DNA from: Clostridiales bacterium
GTDB lineage: Bacteria > Bacillota > Clostridia > Oscillospirales > Oscillospiraceae
Direction of reading: 5' to 3'
Length of the DNA stretch: 5,178 nt
Assembly (NCBI GenBank): GCA_902363045.1
Contig: CABIYX010000004.1
Coordinates: 8,275 to 13,452 of the forward strand
Positions 1-5,178 of the stretch are shown piece after piece; within the stretch, counting starts at the first letter, position 1; each line of letters starts with the position of its first letter. The notes beneath the pieces were generated by a model, which was not told the DNA's origin, ran no database searches, and saw only the letters and a list, made by a program, of their open reading frames with translations. The position numbers and the translations under genes were made by a program.

Positions 1-76
1 GGGCTGCTGCCCCGCCGCTGAGGACCGCCGCCAGGACGCCGCCGCTGAGCAGCAGTCTCGCTGTTTTCCGTCTCAT
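1..76 (-). CDS. Partial CDS: N-terminus of a probable exported protein
   Basis: Only the first 25 codons are visible; the gene continues past base 1. The visible peptide starts MRRKTARLLL and continues as a run of Leu, Val, Ala and Gly with two Ser-Gly-Gly steps. This is a classic signal peptide: a basic n-region (Arg2, Arg3, Lys4, Arg7), then a hydrophobic core ending in Ala-rich residues. No lipobox cysteine appears in the visible part, so a lipoprotein cannot be called. The start is supported by AAAGGAG at 82-88, five bases upstream of the ATG. The ATG overlaps the rex TGA as ATGA, so the gene is very probably co-transcribed and translationally coupled with rex. The mature domain is outside the window, so no function can be given. 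The alternative is a membrane anchor instead of a cleaved signal. Confidence 0.7.
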   Translation of the reverse strand, partial: MRRKTARLLLSGGVLAAVLSGGAAA

Positions 77-741
77 GTCTGCTCCTTTCCTTCCTCGTCC
101 TCTCCGTCCTCCCGCTGGGAGATCATATAGCTGAGGGCCAGCAGACTGTCGGAGAAGTGGACGCTCTCCACCACCACATCCGCCCCGGGGAAGGAGACCT
201 CGTAATTGGTAAAGTTCCAGATCCCCTGAACGCCGGCGGCCACCAGCCGCTCGCCCATCTCCTGGGCGGCGGACTTGGGCACCGTGAGCAGCCCCACGCT
301 GGCGGGGTGCTCCGCCAGGAATGACTCCAGGGTATCCGCGTGATAGACGGGGACGCCGGCGATCTGGGTGCCCACCGTCCGCTCCTGTACATCAAAGGCC
401 GCCAGGAGCTGAAAGCCGTTGTTGGAAAATTTGAAGTTTTCAATGAGGGCCCGGCCCAGGTTGCCCGCCCCCAGCACGACGATGGTGTGTCCCCGGCTGA
501 TCCCCAGGATCTCGCCGATCTGTTCCTTGAGCACGTCCACCTTATACCCGTACCCCTGCTGCCCGAAGCCGCCGAAGCAGAACAGATCCTGGCGGATCTG
601 CGACGCGGTCAGCCCGATGGATTTCCCAAGGGCGCTGGAGGAGATCCGCACGATCCCCTTCCGCTGAAGCTCTGAGAGATGGCGGTAGTAACGGGGCAGG
701 CGGCGGATCACCGCGGTGGAAACCTTGACATTCCGCTTCAT
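73..741 (-). CDS. rex: Redox-sensing transcriptional repressor Rex
   Basis: Rex is a cytosolic homodimeric repressor that senses the NADH/NAD+ ratio. In anaerobes it typically controls fermentation, hydrogenase and butyrate or alcohol genes. The 222-residue product has the usual family length. Residues 1-70 form the winged-helix DNA-binding domain, including AVIRRLPRYYRHL near the N-terminus and TASQIRQDLFCFGGFGQQGYGY at roughly 46-66 (key residues Q48, R50, D52, G57-G60, G63, Y64). The Rossmann NAD(H) domain follows, with the dinucleotide loop GAGNLGRAL at 91-99 and an FD acidic step near 116-117. The C-terminal helix (SLLALSYMI, 199-207) corresponds to the domain-swapped helix of Rex dimers, and the protein ends in a short acidic tail. 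ATG at 741 is chosen because GGAGG at 748-752 lies six bases upstream; an in-frame GTG at 747 abuts the GGAGG and cannot be used with it. The gene has its own promoter and its stop overlaps the next gene. Confidence 0.96.
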   Translation of the reverse strand: MKRNVKVSTAVIRRLPRYYRHLSELQRKGIVRISSSALGKSIGLTASQIRQDLFCFGGFGQQGYGYKVDVLKEQIGEILGISRGHTIVVLGAGNLGRALIENFKFSNNGFQLLAAFDVQERTVGTQIAGVPVYHADTLESFLAEHPASVGLLTVPKSAAQEMGERLVAAGVQGIWNFTNYEVSFPGADVVVESVHFSDSLLALSYMISQREDGEDEEGKEQT

Positions 742-747
742 GCACAC

Positions 748-752
748 CCTCC
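748..752 (-). promoter_or_regulatory. rex ribosome binding site
   Basis: GGAGG on the minus strand, six bases before ATG at 741. It decides the rex start: the upstream in-frame GTG at 747 directly touches this motif, leaving no spacer. Confidence 0.8.
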
Positions 753-787
753 GTTCCCGAAAAAAATAGTCCTATGGAACGGAATAC

Positions 788-816
788 AGTTTACCCGATG
801 TGGACCGGGATGTCAA
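788..816 (-). promoter_or_regulatory. Sigma-A-type promoter of rex
   Basis: On the minus strand a perfect -35 TTGACA (811-816) is followed after 17 bases by TAAACT (788-793), a 4/6 match to the -10 consensus. Transcription would start near 781, leaving a leader of about 40 bases before the rex ATG. The promoter lies downstream of the sigE terminator, so rex and the following gene are probably transcribed independently of sporulation. No TTGTTAA-N4-TTAACAA type Rex operator is seen around it, so simple autoregulation through the canonical site is not supported by the sequence. Confidence 0.7.
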
Positions 817-837
817 ATCCTCCAATGTGGAAATCCG

Positions 838-876
838 AAAAAAATCGCGGAGGGCCCGTTTTCACGGGTCCCTCCG
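838..876 (-). terminator. Intrinsic terminator after sigE
   Basis: On the minus strand the arms CGGAGGG (870-876) and CCCGT (864-868), separated by one bulged A at 869, pair with ACGGG (855-859) and CCCTCCG (848-854) around a four-base GAAA loop. The hairpin therefore has 12 base pairs and one bulge. Three bases after it comes a run of seven T (838-844). The hairpin begins one base after the sigE stop codon. It separates the spoIIGA-sigE transcript from rex. Confidence 0.93.
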
Positions 877-877
877 G

Positions 878-1597
878 TCACATCATGCGCAGCATCTCCT
901 TTTTCAGACGGGCGATGATCCGCTTCTCCAGCCGGGAGATATAGGACTGGGAGATCCCCATCACGTCCGCTACCTCCTTCTGGGTGCGCTCCTCCTGCCC
1001 GTCCAGCCCGAAGCGCAGGGTAATGATCTTCCGCTCCCGGGGCTCCAGACTGTCCATGGCCCGGTGCAGCAGCTGCCGGTCCACATCGGCCTCGATGGGC
1101 CGCATGACCAGGTCGCTCTCCGTGCCCAGGATGTCGGACAGGAGCAGCTCGTTGCCGTCCCAGTCGGTATTCAGCGGCTCGTCAAAGGAGAGCTCGGTCT
1201 TTTGCGATGAGGTCTTGCGCAGGTACATCAGGATCTCGTTCTCAATGCACCGGGAGGCGTAGGTGGCCAGCTTGATGCTCCTGGCGGGCTGATAGGTGCC
1301 CACCGCCTTGATCAGGCCGATGGTGCCGATGGAGATCAGGTCCTCAATGTTGATCCCCGTATTCTCAAACCGCCGGGCGATATAGACCACCAGACGCAGA
1401 TTGTGCTCGATCAGCGTCTTGCGGGCCTCCTCGTCCCCCTGCTCCAGGCGGGCGATGGCCGCGGCCTCCTCCTCCTTTGGCAGCGGGGTTGGCAGGGTGT
1501 CGCTCCCACCGATGTACATCACCTTGCCGGGGGAGCACAGCCCCAGCCGGGTCAGCAGTCCGGCCAGGCGCTCCGCCAGCGCGCTCCAAATCTTCAT
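878..1597 (-). CDS. sigE: RNA polymerase sporulation sigma factor sigma-E (pro-SigE)
   Basis: Sigma-E directs early mother-cell transcription in sporulation; it is made as an inactive, membrane-associated precursor and trimmed by SpoIIGA. The 239-residue product matches Bacillus subtilis SigE in length and, as I recall that sequence, is near-identical over long stretches. The pro-sequence covers about residues 1-27, with an amphipathic hydrophobic helix (residues 4-20) and the YIGGS processing region at 28-32. Region 2 spans about 60-130, with [23 protein letters not shown] in the core-binding and region 2.2 part, and [20 protein letters not shown] at 108-127 as the -10 recognition part. Region 4.2 at 205-228 is the helix-turn-helix with [16 protein letters not shown] 1597 is preferred: it lies seven bases after AAAGGGG (1605-1611) and gives exactly the B. 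subtilis spacing to YIGGS. A start at ATG 1603 (two residues longer, eight bases after AAGGTG) is possible. The gene sits 24 bases downstream of spoIIGA, in the same operon. Confidence 0.97.
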   Translation of the reverse strand: MKIWSALAERLAGLLTRLGLCSPGKVMYIGGSDTLPTPLPKEEEAAAIARLEQGDEEARKTLIEHNLRLVVYIARRFENTGINIEDLISIGTIGLIKAVGTYQPARSIKLATYASRCIENEILMYLRKTSSQKTELSFDEPLNTDWDGNELLLSDILGTESDLVMRPIEADVDRQLLHRAMDSLEPRERKIITLRFGLDGQEERTQKEVADVMGISQSYISRLEKRIIARLKKEMLRMM

Positions 1598-1604
1598 CAC
1601 CATT

Positions 1605-1617
1605 CCCCTTTCACCTT
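1605..1617 (-). promoter_or_regulatory. sigE ribosome binding site region with two candidate motifs
   Basis: On the minus strand AAGGTG (1612-1617) is followed directly by AAAGGGG (1605-1611, counting the shared A run). The first sits eight bases before ATG 1603 and the second seven bases before ATG 1597. Protein alignment with Bacillus SigE favours 1597, but the DNA alone does not exclude either start. Confidence 0.55.
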
Positions 1618-1621
1618 GCGG

Positions 1622-2482
1622 TCACTCCGCGCCCACCAGCACGCGGTAAGCACCTCCGTCGGACACCGGCGTGGGAGACAGGGCGGCCAGCATGGGGCCC
1701 CGGTCCTCCTCCCCCACCTGCACCCGGTCCATCCGCAGCGCCAGCAGCAGTCCCCGCTCCACCCCCACCGCCCGGTAGGGCAGCAGGCGGAACCGCAGCC
1801 GCCACGGCCCATCCTCCAGCCGCTCCAGCGCCCCCGCCGGGTCTCGCAGCTCCGCCGGGCCGGGCCGGAGCCCCGGGGGAAGCAGCTCCTCCAGGCTGTC
1901 CGCCTCCGCCACCAGCACCGGCCGGCCGGTGGCCGGATCGGTGAGGGTGTTGCCCGTATCCACCAGACCGGTGAGCTCCACCTGCCGCTCCCCCAGGGTC
2001 AGCCGCACCCGGGTCAGCTCCCCGGAGGGGCCGCCGTGCCGCCCGATCCCCCGGAACACCAGGGTCAGCAGGCCATAGCACCCCGCCGCCGACAGCAGCA
2101 CAATCTTCAGATCCATCCCGGAGTACAGCACGCCGCCCCCCAGGGCCAGCCTCTGCCCCCCCAGCAGCTCCACCGCCAGCACTCCGCCCCCGAAGGCGCA
2201 GGCCAGGGCCAGGAAGATCAGCACCTGGCGCAGCAGCCTTCTGCTCCGCCAGAAGGCCAGCAGCACCATCAACACTGCTGCCGCCCCCCGGCACAGGGGC
2301 CGGGCCAGAAAGCCCATCCCCGGCAGGAAGATGGCCACCGCATACAATCCGCCCAGGACGGCCCCCAGGGCAAAGCGCAGCCGGGCCAGGGGCTCCCCCG
2401 CCAGCCGGGCCGAGGCCAGCAGCAGCAGGTAGTCCACCATCGTGTTGAGCAGAAACAGCGTGTCCACATAGATGACCGTCAC
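1622..2482 (-). CDS. spoIIGA: Sporulation sigma-E factor-processing peptidase SpoIIGA
   Basis: SpoIIGA is an integral membrane aspartic protease of the sporulation septum that cleaves the pro-sequence from sigma-E; in Bacillus it is activated by the forespore protein SpoIIR. The 286-residue product begins TVIYVDTLFLLNTMVDYLLLL, the family's characteristic first membrane helix. Further hydrophobic segments lie at about 36-56, 62-78, 86-106 and 122-146, giving the usual five helices. The cytosolic protease domain follows: VRLTLGERQVELTGLVDTGN carries the catalytic Asp175 in a DTGN motif (175-178), then LTDP and RPVLV, and LLPYRAVG at 233-240 matches the conserved LIPYRGVG of Bacillus SpoIIGA. 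Start GTG 2482 is chosen because AGGAGG (2490-2495) lies seven bases upstream and the product then starts like known family members. A TTG (2551) and an ATG (2533) upstream would add a basic, non-conserved extension, and the ATG 2533 overlaps the putative -10. The gene is very GC-rich. Confidence 0.95.
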   Translation of the reverse strand: MTVIYVDTLFLLNTMVDYLLLLASARLAGEPLARLRFALGAVLGGLYAVAIFLPGMGFLARPLCRGAAAVLMVLLAFWRSRRLLRQVLIFLALACAFGGGVLAVELLGGQRLALGGGVLYSGMDLKIVLLSAAGCYGLLTLVFRGIGRHGGPSGELTRVRLTLGERQVELTGLVDTGNTLTDPATGRPVLVAEADSLEELLPPGLRPGPAELRDPAGALERLEDGPWRLRFRLLPYRAVGVERGLLLALRMDRVQVGEEDRGPMLAALSPTPVSDGGAYRVLVGAE

Positions 2483-2489
2483 CCCGGCC

Positions 2490-2495
2490 CCTCCT
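2490..2495 (-). promoter_or_regulatory. spoIIGA ribosome binding site
   Basis: AGGAGG on the minus strand, seven bases before GTG at 2482, within the purine-rich stretch GGGGAGGAGGGG. It fixes the GTG start and argues against the longer in-frame versions beginning at 2533 or 2551. Confidence 0.8.
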
Positions 2496-2531
2496 CCCCG
2501 TCTCCGGGCCGCGGCCCGTTTGCCTGTCCCC

Positions 2532-2564
2532 ATTATAGGGCCCCAGGTCAACGAAACCGGTCAG
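2532..2564 (-). promoter_or_regulatory. Putative promoter of the spoIIGA-sigE operon
   Basis: A perfect minus-strand -10, TATAAT (2532-2537), lies 49 bases upstream of the spoIIGA GTG. At 16-18 bases upstream there is nothing like a -35. A weak one, CTGACC (2559-2564, 4/6), lies at 21 bases. In B. subtilis the spoIIG promoter has an unusually long -35/-10 spacing (about 22 bases) and is activated by phosphorylated Spo0A, so this arrangement is suggestive. No perfect 0A box (TGTCGAA) was found in the intergenic region. The role is inferred from position and family knowledge. Confidence 0.5.
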
Positions 2565-2612
2565 AATCCGTTGTCTTGTTCCACAGAATTTTCCCGTTCT
2601 TCACCCCGATTC

Positions 2613-2641
2613 TTGACAATATCGTGTCTCGATATTATAAT
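2613..2641 (+). promoter_or_regulatory. Consensus sigma-A promoter of the padR operon
   Basis: Perfect -35 TTGACA (2613-2618), 17-base spacer, perfect -10 TATAAT (2636-2641). Transcription would start near 2648, about 40 bases before the padR GTG. The spacer is almost entirely filled by the first palindromic operator, and the second begins a few bases downstream of the probable start. This is the expected layout for an intrinsically strong promoter held off by a repressor. Confidence 0.9.
2618..2636. promoter_or_regulatory. Operator 1: imperfect palindrome in the promoter spacer
   Basis: AATATCGTG (2618-2626), central T (2627), CTCGATATT (2628-2636). Eight of nine arm pairs match. It shares its first base with the -35 and its last with the -10, so a bound dimer would block RNA polymerase directly. 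It is nearly identical to operator 2. Assigning it to the adjacent PadR regulator is inference from position. Confidence 0.8.
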
Positions 2642-2651
2642 GAGGCCAGAT

Positions 2652-2670
2652 AATATCGTGACACGATATT
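2652..2670. promoter_or_regulatory. Operator 2: perfect 19-bp palindrome before padR
   Basis: AATATCGTG (2652-2660), central A (2661), CACGATATT (2662-2670); all nine arm pairs match. It lies between the predicted transcription start and the padR ribosome binding site. Its centre is 34 bp from that of operator 1, a little over three helical turns, which would place two dimers on nearly the same face of the DNA. In RNA the arms could also form a small hairpin just upstream of the ribosome binding site, but there is no T-run and the one-base centre makes a DNA operator far more likely. Confidence 0.87.
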
Positions 2671-2672
2671 GC

Positions 2673-2681
2673 AAGGAGGTG
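2673..2681 (+). promoter_or_regulatory. padR ribosome binding site
   Basis: AAGGAGGTG, a full match to the anti-Shine-Dalgarno core. GGAGG is seven bases before GTG 2687. It rules out the earlier in-frame TTG at 2669, which would lie inside operator 2 and read through this motif. Confidence 0.85.
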
Positions 2682-2686
2682 TTCCA

Positions 2687-2995
2687 GTGGGAGGCAAGGA
2701 CCGCGGTCCGTTGACCGAACCGATGTTCTATGTCCTCATGTCCTTTTTGAAGCGGGATATGTGCGGCACGGAGATCACAGAATTTGTCGCCCGCAAGACG
2801 CGGGACCGGGTCCGGCTTGGGCCGGGCACGCTGTATACCCTGCTGGGCAAGTTCCAGGAGGAGGGCCTGATCCAGGAGACCGAGGTGGACGGCCGGAAGC
2901 GGACCTACCGCCTCACCGGAAAGGGAAGGGCCGTCTTTCAGGAGGAGCTGGACCGGCTGAGGGCCTGTCTGAACGATGCGGAAGAGGAGATCTGA
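2687..2995 (+). CDS. PadR-family transcriptional regulator (short form)
   Basis: A 102-residue winged-helix regulator consisting of little more than the PadR DNA-binding domain. It starts with LTEPMFYVLMSFLKRDMCGTEITEFV (residues 9-34, helices 1-2), continues with the recognition part LGPGTLYTLLGKFQEEGLI (44-62), a basic wing at 63-76 with GRKRTYRLT, and a C-terminal helix (80-99) that probably serves dimerisation. Small PadR proteins act as dimeric repressors released by small ligands or membrane stress; the ligand here cannot be predicted. GTG 2687 is the start because it follows a strong ribosome binding site. Two near-identical palindromes on its promoter suggest autorepression. The gene is divergent from spoIIGA and lies 39 bases upstream of a DUF2812 membrane protein gene, a pairing I know as common in Firmicutes. 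It probably controls that operon. Confidence 0.92.
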   Translation: MGGKDRGPLTEPMFYVLMSFLKRDMCGTEITEFVARKTRDRVRLGPGTLYTLLGKFQEEGLIQETEVDGRKRTYRLTGKGRAVFQEELDRLRACLNDAEEEI

Positions 2996-2996
2996 C

Positions 2997-3012
2997 CCGG
3001 CGGAAGCGCCGG
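2997..3012 (+). other. Short hairpin between padR and the DUF2812 gene
   Basis: CCGGCG (2997-3002), loop GAAG, CGCCGG (3007-3012), a perfect six-pair GC stem starting just after the padR stop. No T-run follows, so it is not a usual intrinsic terminator. It could tune the relative levels of padR and downstream mRNA, or be a by-product of high GC content. Confidence 0.4.
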
Positions 3013-3034
3013 ATGATGCAGAAAGGAGCGTTTT

Positions 3035-4315
3035 ATGAAACAGCAGAGAGACCTTGTGACAAAGAGAGCGCCGGTCAGCGTCCTGGACCTTCCGGGTATG
3101 GAGCGCTGGCTGTCCGACATGGCCGCCCAGGGGCTGCTTCTGGAGCGGCAGACAGCCTCCACTTTTCCGTTCTCATTCAACACGCCGGTCCTGTTCCGCC
3201 GCCTCCGGTTCCGCCGGGATACGCCCAGGCCGGGCCGGCGCTACCACCTGTGCCCAGTCAAAGAGTGGGATTCCCCTCCCAGTCAGGAGCTGCTGGAGCT
3301 GTACGCCGCCCAGGGCTGGCAGTATGCCGCGGACTTCGTTCGGGATCTCATCCGCTTCCAGATCTTTTTTACAGACGATCCCTCTGCGCCGGAGCCCTTC
3401 AGCGACACGGACAGCCTGGCTCAGGCCCTGCGCTTCCCGGCCCGCGGATGTGCCTACGCACTGGGCTTCGCCCTTCTCTCTCTGGGAACGACCCGGCTCC
3501 GCTTTGCCCCCGCTGGAGCTTACGGACCTGTCTATGAATTGGGCCTGACCTGTATCACGCTGTTTCTGATCTCAGCCTGTCTGTTGTATCTCTGCGCTTA
3601 CTGCGCCGATGCGGCCACAGTTCTGATCTTCCAGCGCCGTCTGAGCCGCGGGCTCCCCGGCCCTATCCCCGCCGCAGGCCGCCTGTTCCGCCTGCACCGC
3701 GGCTTCCGGCTCGCCTCCCTGCTGTGTTCCCTGGCCGCGGTGTTCAGCCTCTGCTTCTCTCTGTGGGCCTCCCGCTCCAACCTGCCGCTGACACAGTGGG
3801 AGCCGGATTTTCCGCTGTTTTCTCTTGGCACGGTGGAGAGCCGCGGCTGGGTCCCGGACGAGACATACCGTGAACGCATCTATCCCGATCCCCTCCGGCC
3901 CAATCTGTACGATTCCGTCACCTTCCACTTCAACGAGGCGGATGTCACCCGCGCCCCCATGCAGGCCGCATACCGCATTGAGCAGAGCGGCTCCGGAACC
4001 CGCGGAAACGCCGCTATGATGATCGCCTATCACACAGAACTGACCGTCCATTCTGCTCAGGGCCGTCTGGATCGCATGGAACAGGCCGCCCTGAGCGGAG
4101 ACGGCTATTACAGTCAGCTTCCCGCCTCCCTTCCCTTCCAAAGCGCCGCCGTCCCGGGGGCGGAGGCCTTCCGCTTCCGGCAGGACGGGATCCATTGGGA
4201 GGTTTTGGCCCAGAAGGACCGGCGCGCCCTGTTCCTCTCCTACGATGGCAGCCGGGACCTGTCCCAGTGGTTCCCGCAGATCGCCCAAATGCTCACACAA
4301 ACAAGCGAACCATAA
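3035..4315 (+). CDS. DUF2812 domain-containing membrane protein
   Basis: The 426-residue product has no established biochemical function. Residues 15-115 resemble DUF2812: a start DLPGMERWLSDMAAQGLLLE (18-37), Phe-rich strands around 44-48, and the later ELYAAQGWQYAADF motif (88-101), followed by an FQIFFTDD end (108-115). Three hydrophobic segments follow at about 137-153, 168-190 and 223-245. Residues 246-426 form a soluble domain without obvious catalytic motifs; with a cytosolic N-terminus and three helices it would lie outside the membrane. AAAGGAG (3022-3028) sits six bases before ATG 3035. It is the second gene of the padR operon, 39 bases after padR and 15 bases before a related gene. 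Co-regulation by PadR and a sensing or envelope-related role are inferences only. The DUF2812 call rests on motif pattern and the PadR context. Confidence 0.85.
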   Translation: MKQQRDLVTKRAPVSVLDLPGMERWLSDMAAQGLLLERQTASTFPFSFNTPVLFRRLRFRRDTPRPGRRYHLCPVKEWDSPPSQELLELYAAQGWQYAADFVRDLIRFQIFFTDDPSAPEPFSDTDSLAQALRFPARGCAYALGFALLSLGTTRLRFAPAGAYGPVYELGLTCITLFLISACLLYLCAYCADAATVLIFQRRLSRGLPGPIPAAGRLFRLHRGFRLASLLCSLAAVFSLCFSLWASRSNLPLTQWEPDFPLFSLGTVESRGWVPDETYRERIYPDPLRPNLYDSVTFHFNEADVTRAPMQAAYRIEQSGSGTRGNAAMMIAYHTELTVHSAQGRLDRMEQAALSGDGYYSQLPASLPFQSAAVPGAEAFRFRQDGIHWEVLAQKDRRALFLSYDGSRDLSQWFPQIAQMLTQTSEP

Positions 4316-4330
4316 GGAGGTCCGCCCGAT

Positions 4331-5178
4331 ATGAAGAGGCATACAGCAGTTCGATTTCCTCCGGTGAGCGGCTATGACATCCCCGGCCTGGAGCGCTGGC
4401 TCCAGCGTATGGCCGCCCGTGGGATGCAGTTTTTTATGACAATAGGGCCCTTCACTCTGTTCCTTCCGGCAGAGCCCGCCTCCCTCCGCGTCCATCTGGA
4501 GCCCGCCCGGACAAAGATCGCAGAGGACGATCCGGAGATCATCGGTCTGTACGCATCTGCCGGGTGGACACATCTGGGAGACTTCCGCAAAAACTTCTAT
4601 GTGTTCGCCACCCAGGAGCCGGACGCACAGGCCCACACGGACCCCCAGGTGCTGAACTATGCGCTCCGCCGCTTTTTCAGGCAGAAGCTGCTGGGAGGCG
4701 CGGGACTAGCCCTCCTCAATTTCCTGGTCCTGAGCTTTTTCTACTCCTCCCGGTTTACCGATCCCACCTGCCTCCGCTTTCAGTGGGCCGAACTTCTGTC
4801 AGATGGGCTTCTGTCCTGGCTCCTGGCCCTGCTGGGCATGGGACTGACCGACCTCTCCTATCTGCTGGGTCTGTTCTCCCTGTGGAAATTCCGGCGGCAG
4901 ATCCGGCACGATCTTCCCACCGCCGCCACACCGGCCAGCAGGCTGGCCGGCGTGCTCTCCGCCCTCGCCGTTCTCCCTCTCGTGCTGGTGGCAGCAGAGT
5001 TTTCCTTTCTCTACTTTACCAACGGCTACTTTCCCTATGACTTGGCCGGCTCCAACTTCGTCACCATGGCCGAGATCGAAGGGCCGGAGTTCCGGCCCAC
5101 TGGAGATACCATGTTCAATATGGACTACATCTCCCACGGCGACAGCCCCCTCACCCCGGAGAGCTGGTACTACCAGCA
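4331..5178 (+). CDS. Second DUF2812-like membrane protein, 3' end beyond the window
   Basis: An open frame runs from ATG 4331 without a stop to the window edge (282 codons plus two bases). Its start YDIPGLERWLQRMAARGMQF (15-34) matches DLPGMERWLSDMAAQGLLLE of the preceding gene. IIGLYASAGWTHLGDFRKNFYVFATQE (70-96) matches its ELYAAQGWQYAADF...FQIFF region, so the two are paralogues or at least the same family. Predicted membrane segments lie at about 119-139, 160-183 and 205-229, the same three-helix plan, followed by the start of an extracytoplasmic domain. AAGGAGG (4314-4320) overlaps the stop of the previous gene and lies ten bases before the ATG, so the genes are tightly linked in one operon. 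The visible N-terminal region is about 15-20 residues shorter than in the first copy. Function unknown. Confidence 0.87.
   Translation, partial: MKRHTAVRFPPVSGYDIPGLERWLQRMAARGMQFFMTIGPFTLFLPAEPASLRVHLEPARTKIAEDDPEIIGLYASAGWTHLGDFRKNFYVFATQEPDAQAHTDPQVLNYALRRFFRQKLLGGAGLALLNFLVLSFFYSSRFTDPTCLRFQWAELLSDGLLSWLLALLGMGLTDLSYLLGLFSLWKFRRQIRHDLPTAATPASRLAGVLSALAVLPLVLVAAEFSFLYFTNGYFPYDLAGSNFVTMAEIEGPEFRPTGDTMFNMDYISHGDSPLTPESWYYQ

Noticed and set aside
2634..2639. A minus-strand TATAAT within operator 1, suggesting a second leftward promoter
   Set aside because: It arises from the symmetry of the palindrome and plus-strand -10. No -35-like hexamer lies 16-18 bases upstream on the minus strand.
1403..2653. 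A 416-codon plus-strand open frame antisense to sigE and spoIIGA
   Set aside because: It is rich in Gln, Pro, Arg and His, a typical product of reading GC-rich coding DNA in an antisense frame. It has no recognisable domain, and both genes beneath it are clear family members.
2652..2670. Palindrome as a transposon end, CRISPR repeat or recombination site
   Set aside because: There are only two copies, both placed precisely on promoter elements, with no transposase, recombinase or cas gene nearby. An operator explains the placement better.
2997..3012. Terminator between padR and the DUF2812 gene
   Set aside because: The stem is only six pairs and has no following T-run; spacing and the lack of another promoter favour read-through.
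3572..4636. A 354-codon minus-strand open frame opposite the two DUF2812 genes
   Set aside because: It crosses the junction of two well-supported plus-strand genes with good ribosome binding sites. Its composition (Gly, Gln, Ala, Arg-rich) is that of a shadow frame.
4564..5040. A 158-codon plus-strand frame inside the last gene
   Set aside because: It is Pro/Arg/Ser-rich with no motif, and is out of frame with the longer 4331-5178 frame, which aligns with the preceding DUF2812 protein and has predicted membrane helices.

Overview
The window comes from a GC-rich, endospore-forming Firmicute. It carries sigE and spoIIGA, which are specific to spore formers, next to a Rex redox repressor. The high GC content and GC-biased third codon positions fit the Oscillospiraceae/Ruminococcaceae-type gut Clostridia (Flavonifractor, Lawsonibacter or Oscillibacter-like). 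That placement is an inference from composition and gene content, not a database match.

Left half, minus strand, read from high to low coordinates. spoIIGA (2482-1622) and sigE (1597-878) form the sporulation pair: SpoIIGA is the membrane aspartic protease that activates pro-sigma-E in the mother cell. A strong intrinsic terminator begins one base after the sigE stop. A separate sigma-A-type promoter then drives rex (741-73). The rex stop overlaps by four bases (ATGA) the start of another gene that leaves the window at base 1; only its 25-residue N-terminus is visible and it looks like a signal peptide. sigG, which directly follows sigE in Bacillus and many Clostridium species, is not there.

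Middle, 2483-2686. This AT-richer divergent control region separates the sporulation genes from a rightward operon. It holds a TATAAT -10 for spoIIGA with no -35 at normal spacing, as expected of an activator-dependent promoter. It also holds a full-consensus promoter (TTGACA-N17-TATAAT) for the rightward operon. Two copies of a 19-bp palindrome, AATATCGTG-N-CACGATATT, sit on that promoter. One fills the -35/-10 spacer and the other lies between the transcription start and the ribosome binding site.

Right half, plus strand. A short PadR-family repressor gene (2687-2995) is followed by two related membrane protein genes (3035-4315, and 4331 to beyond the window end). Both encoded proteins begin with a cytosolic DUF2812-like region, continue with three predicted membrane segments and end in an extracytoplasmic domain. 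The layout suggests a self-regulated PadR/DUF2812 module, with PadR binding the twin palindromes. The membrane proteins have no known function, and this module is the least understood part of the window.
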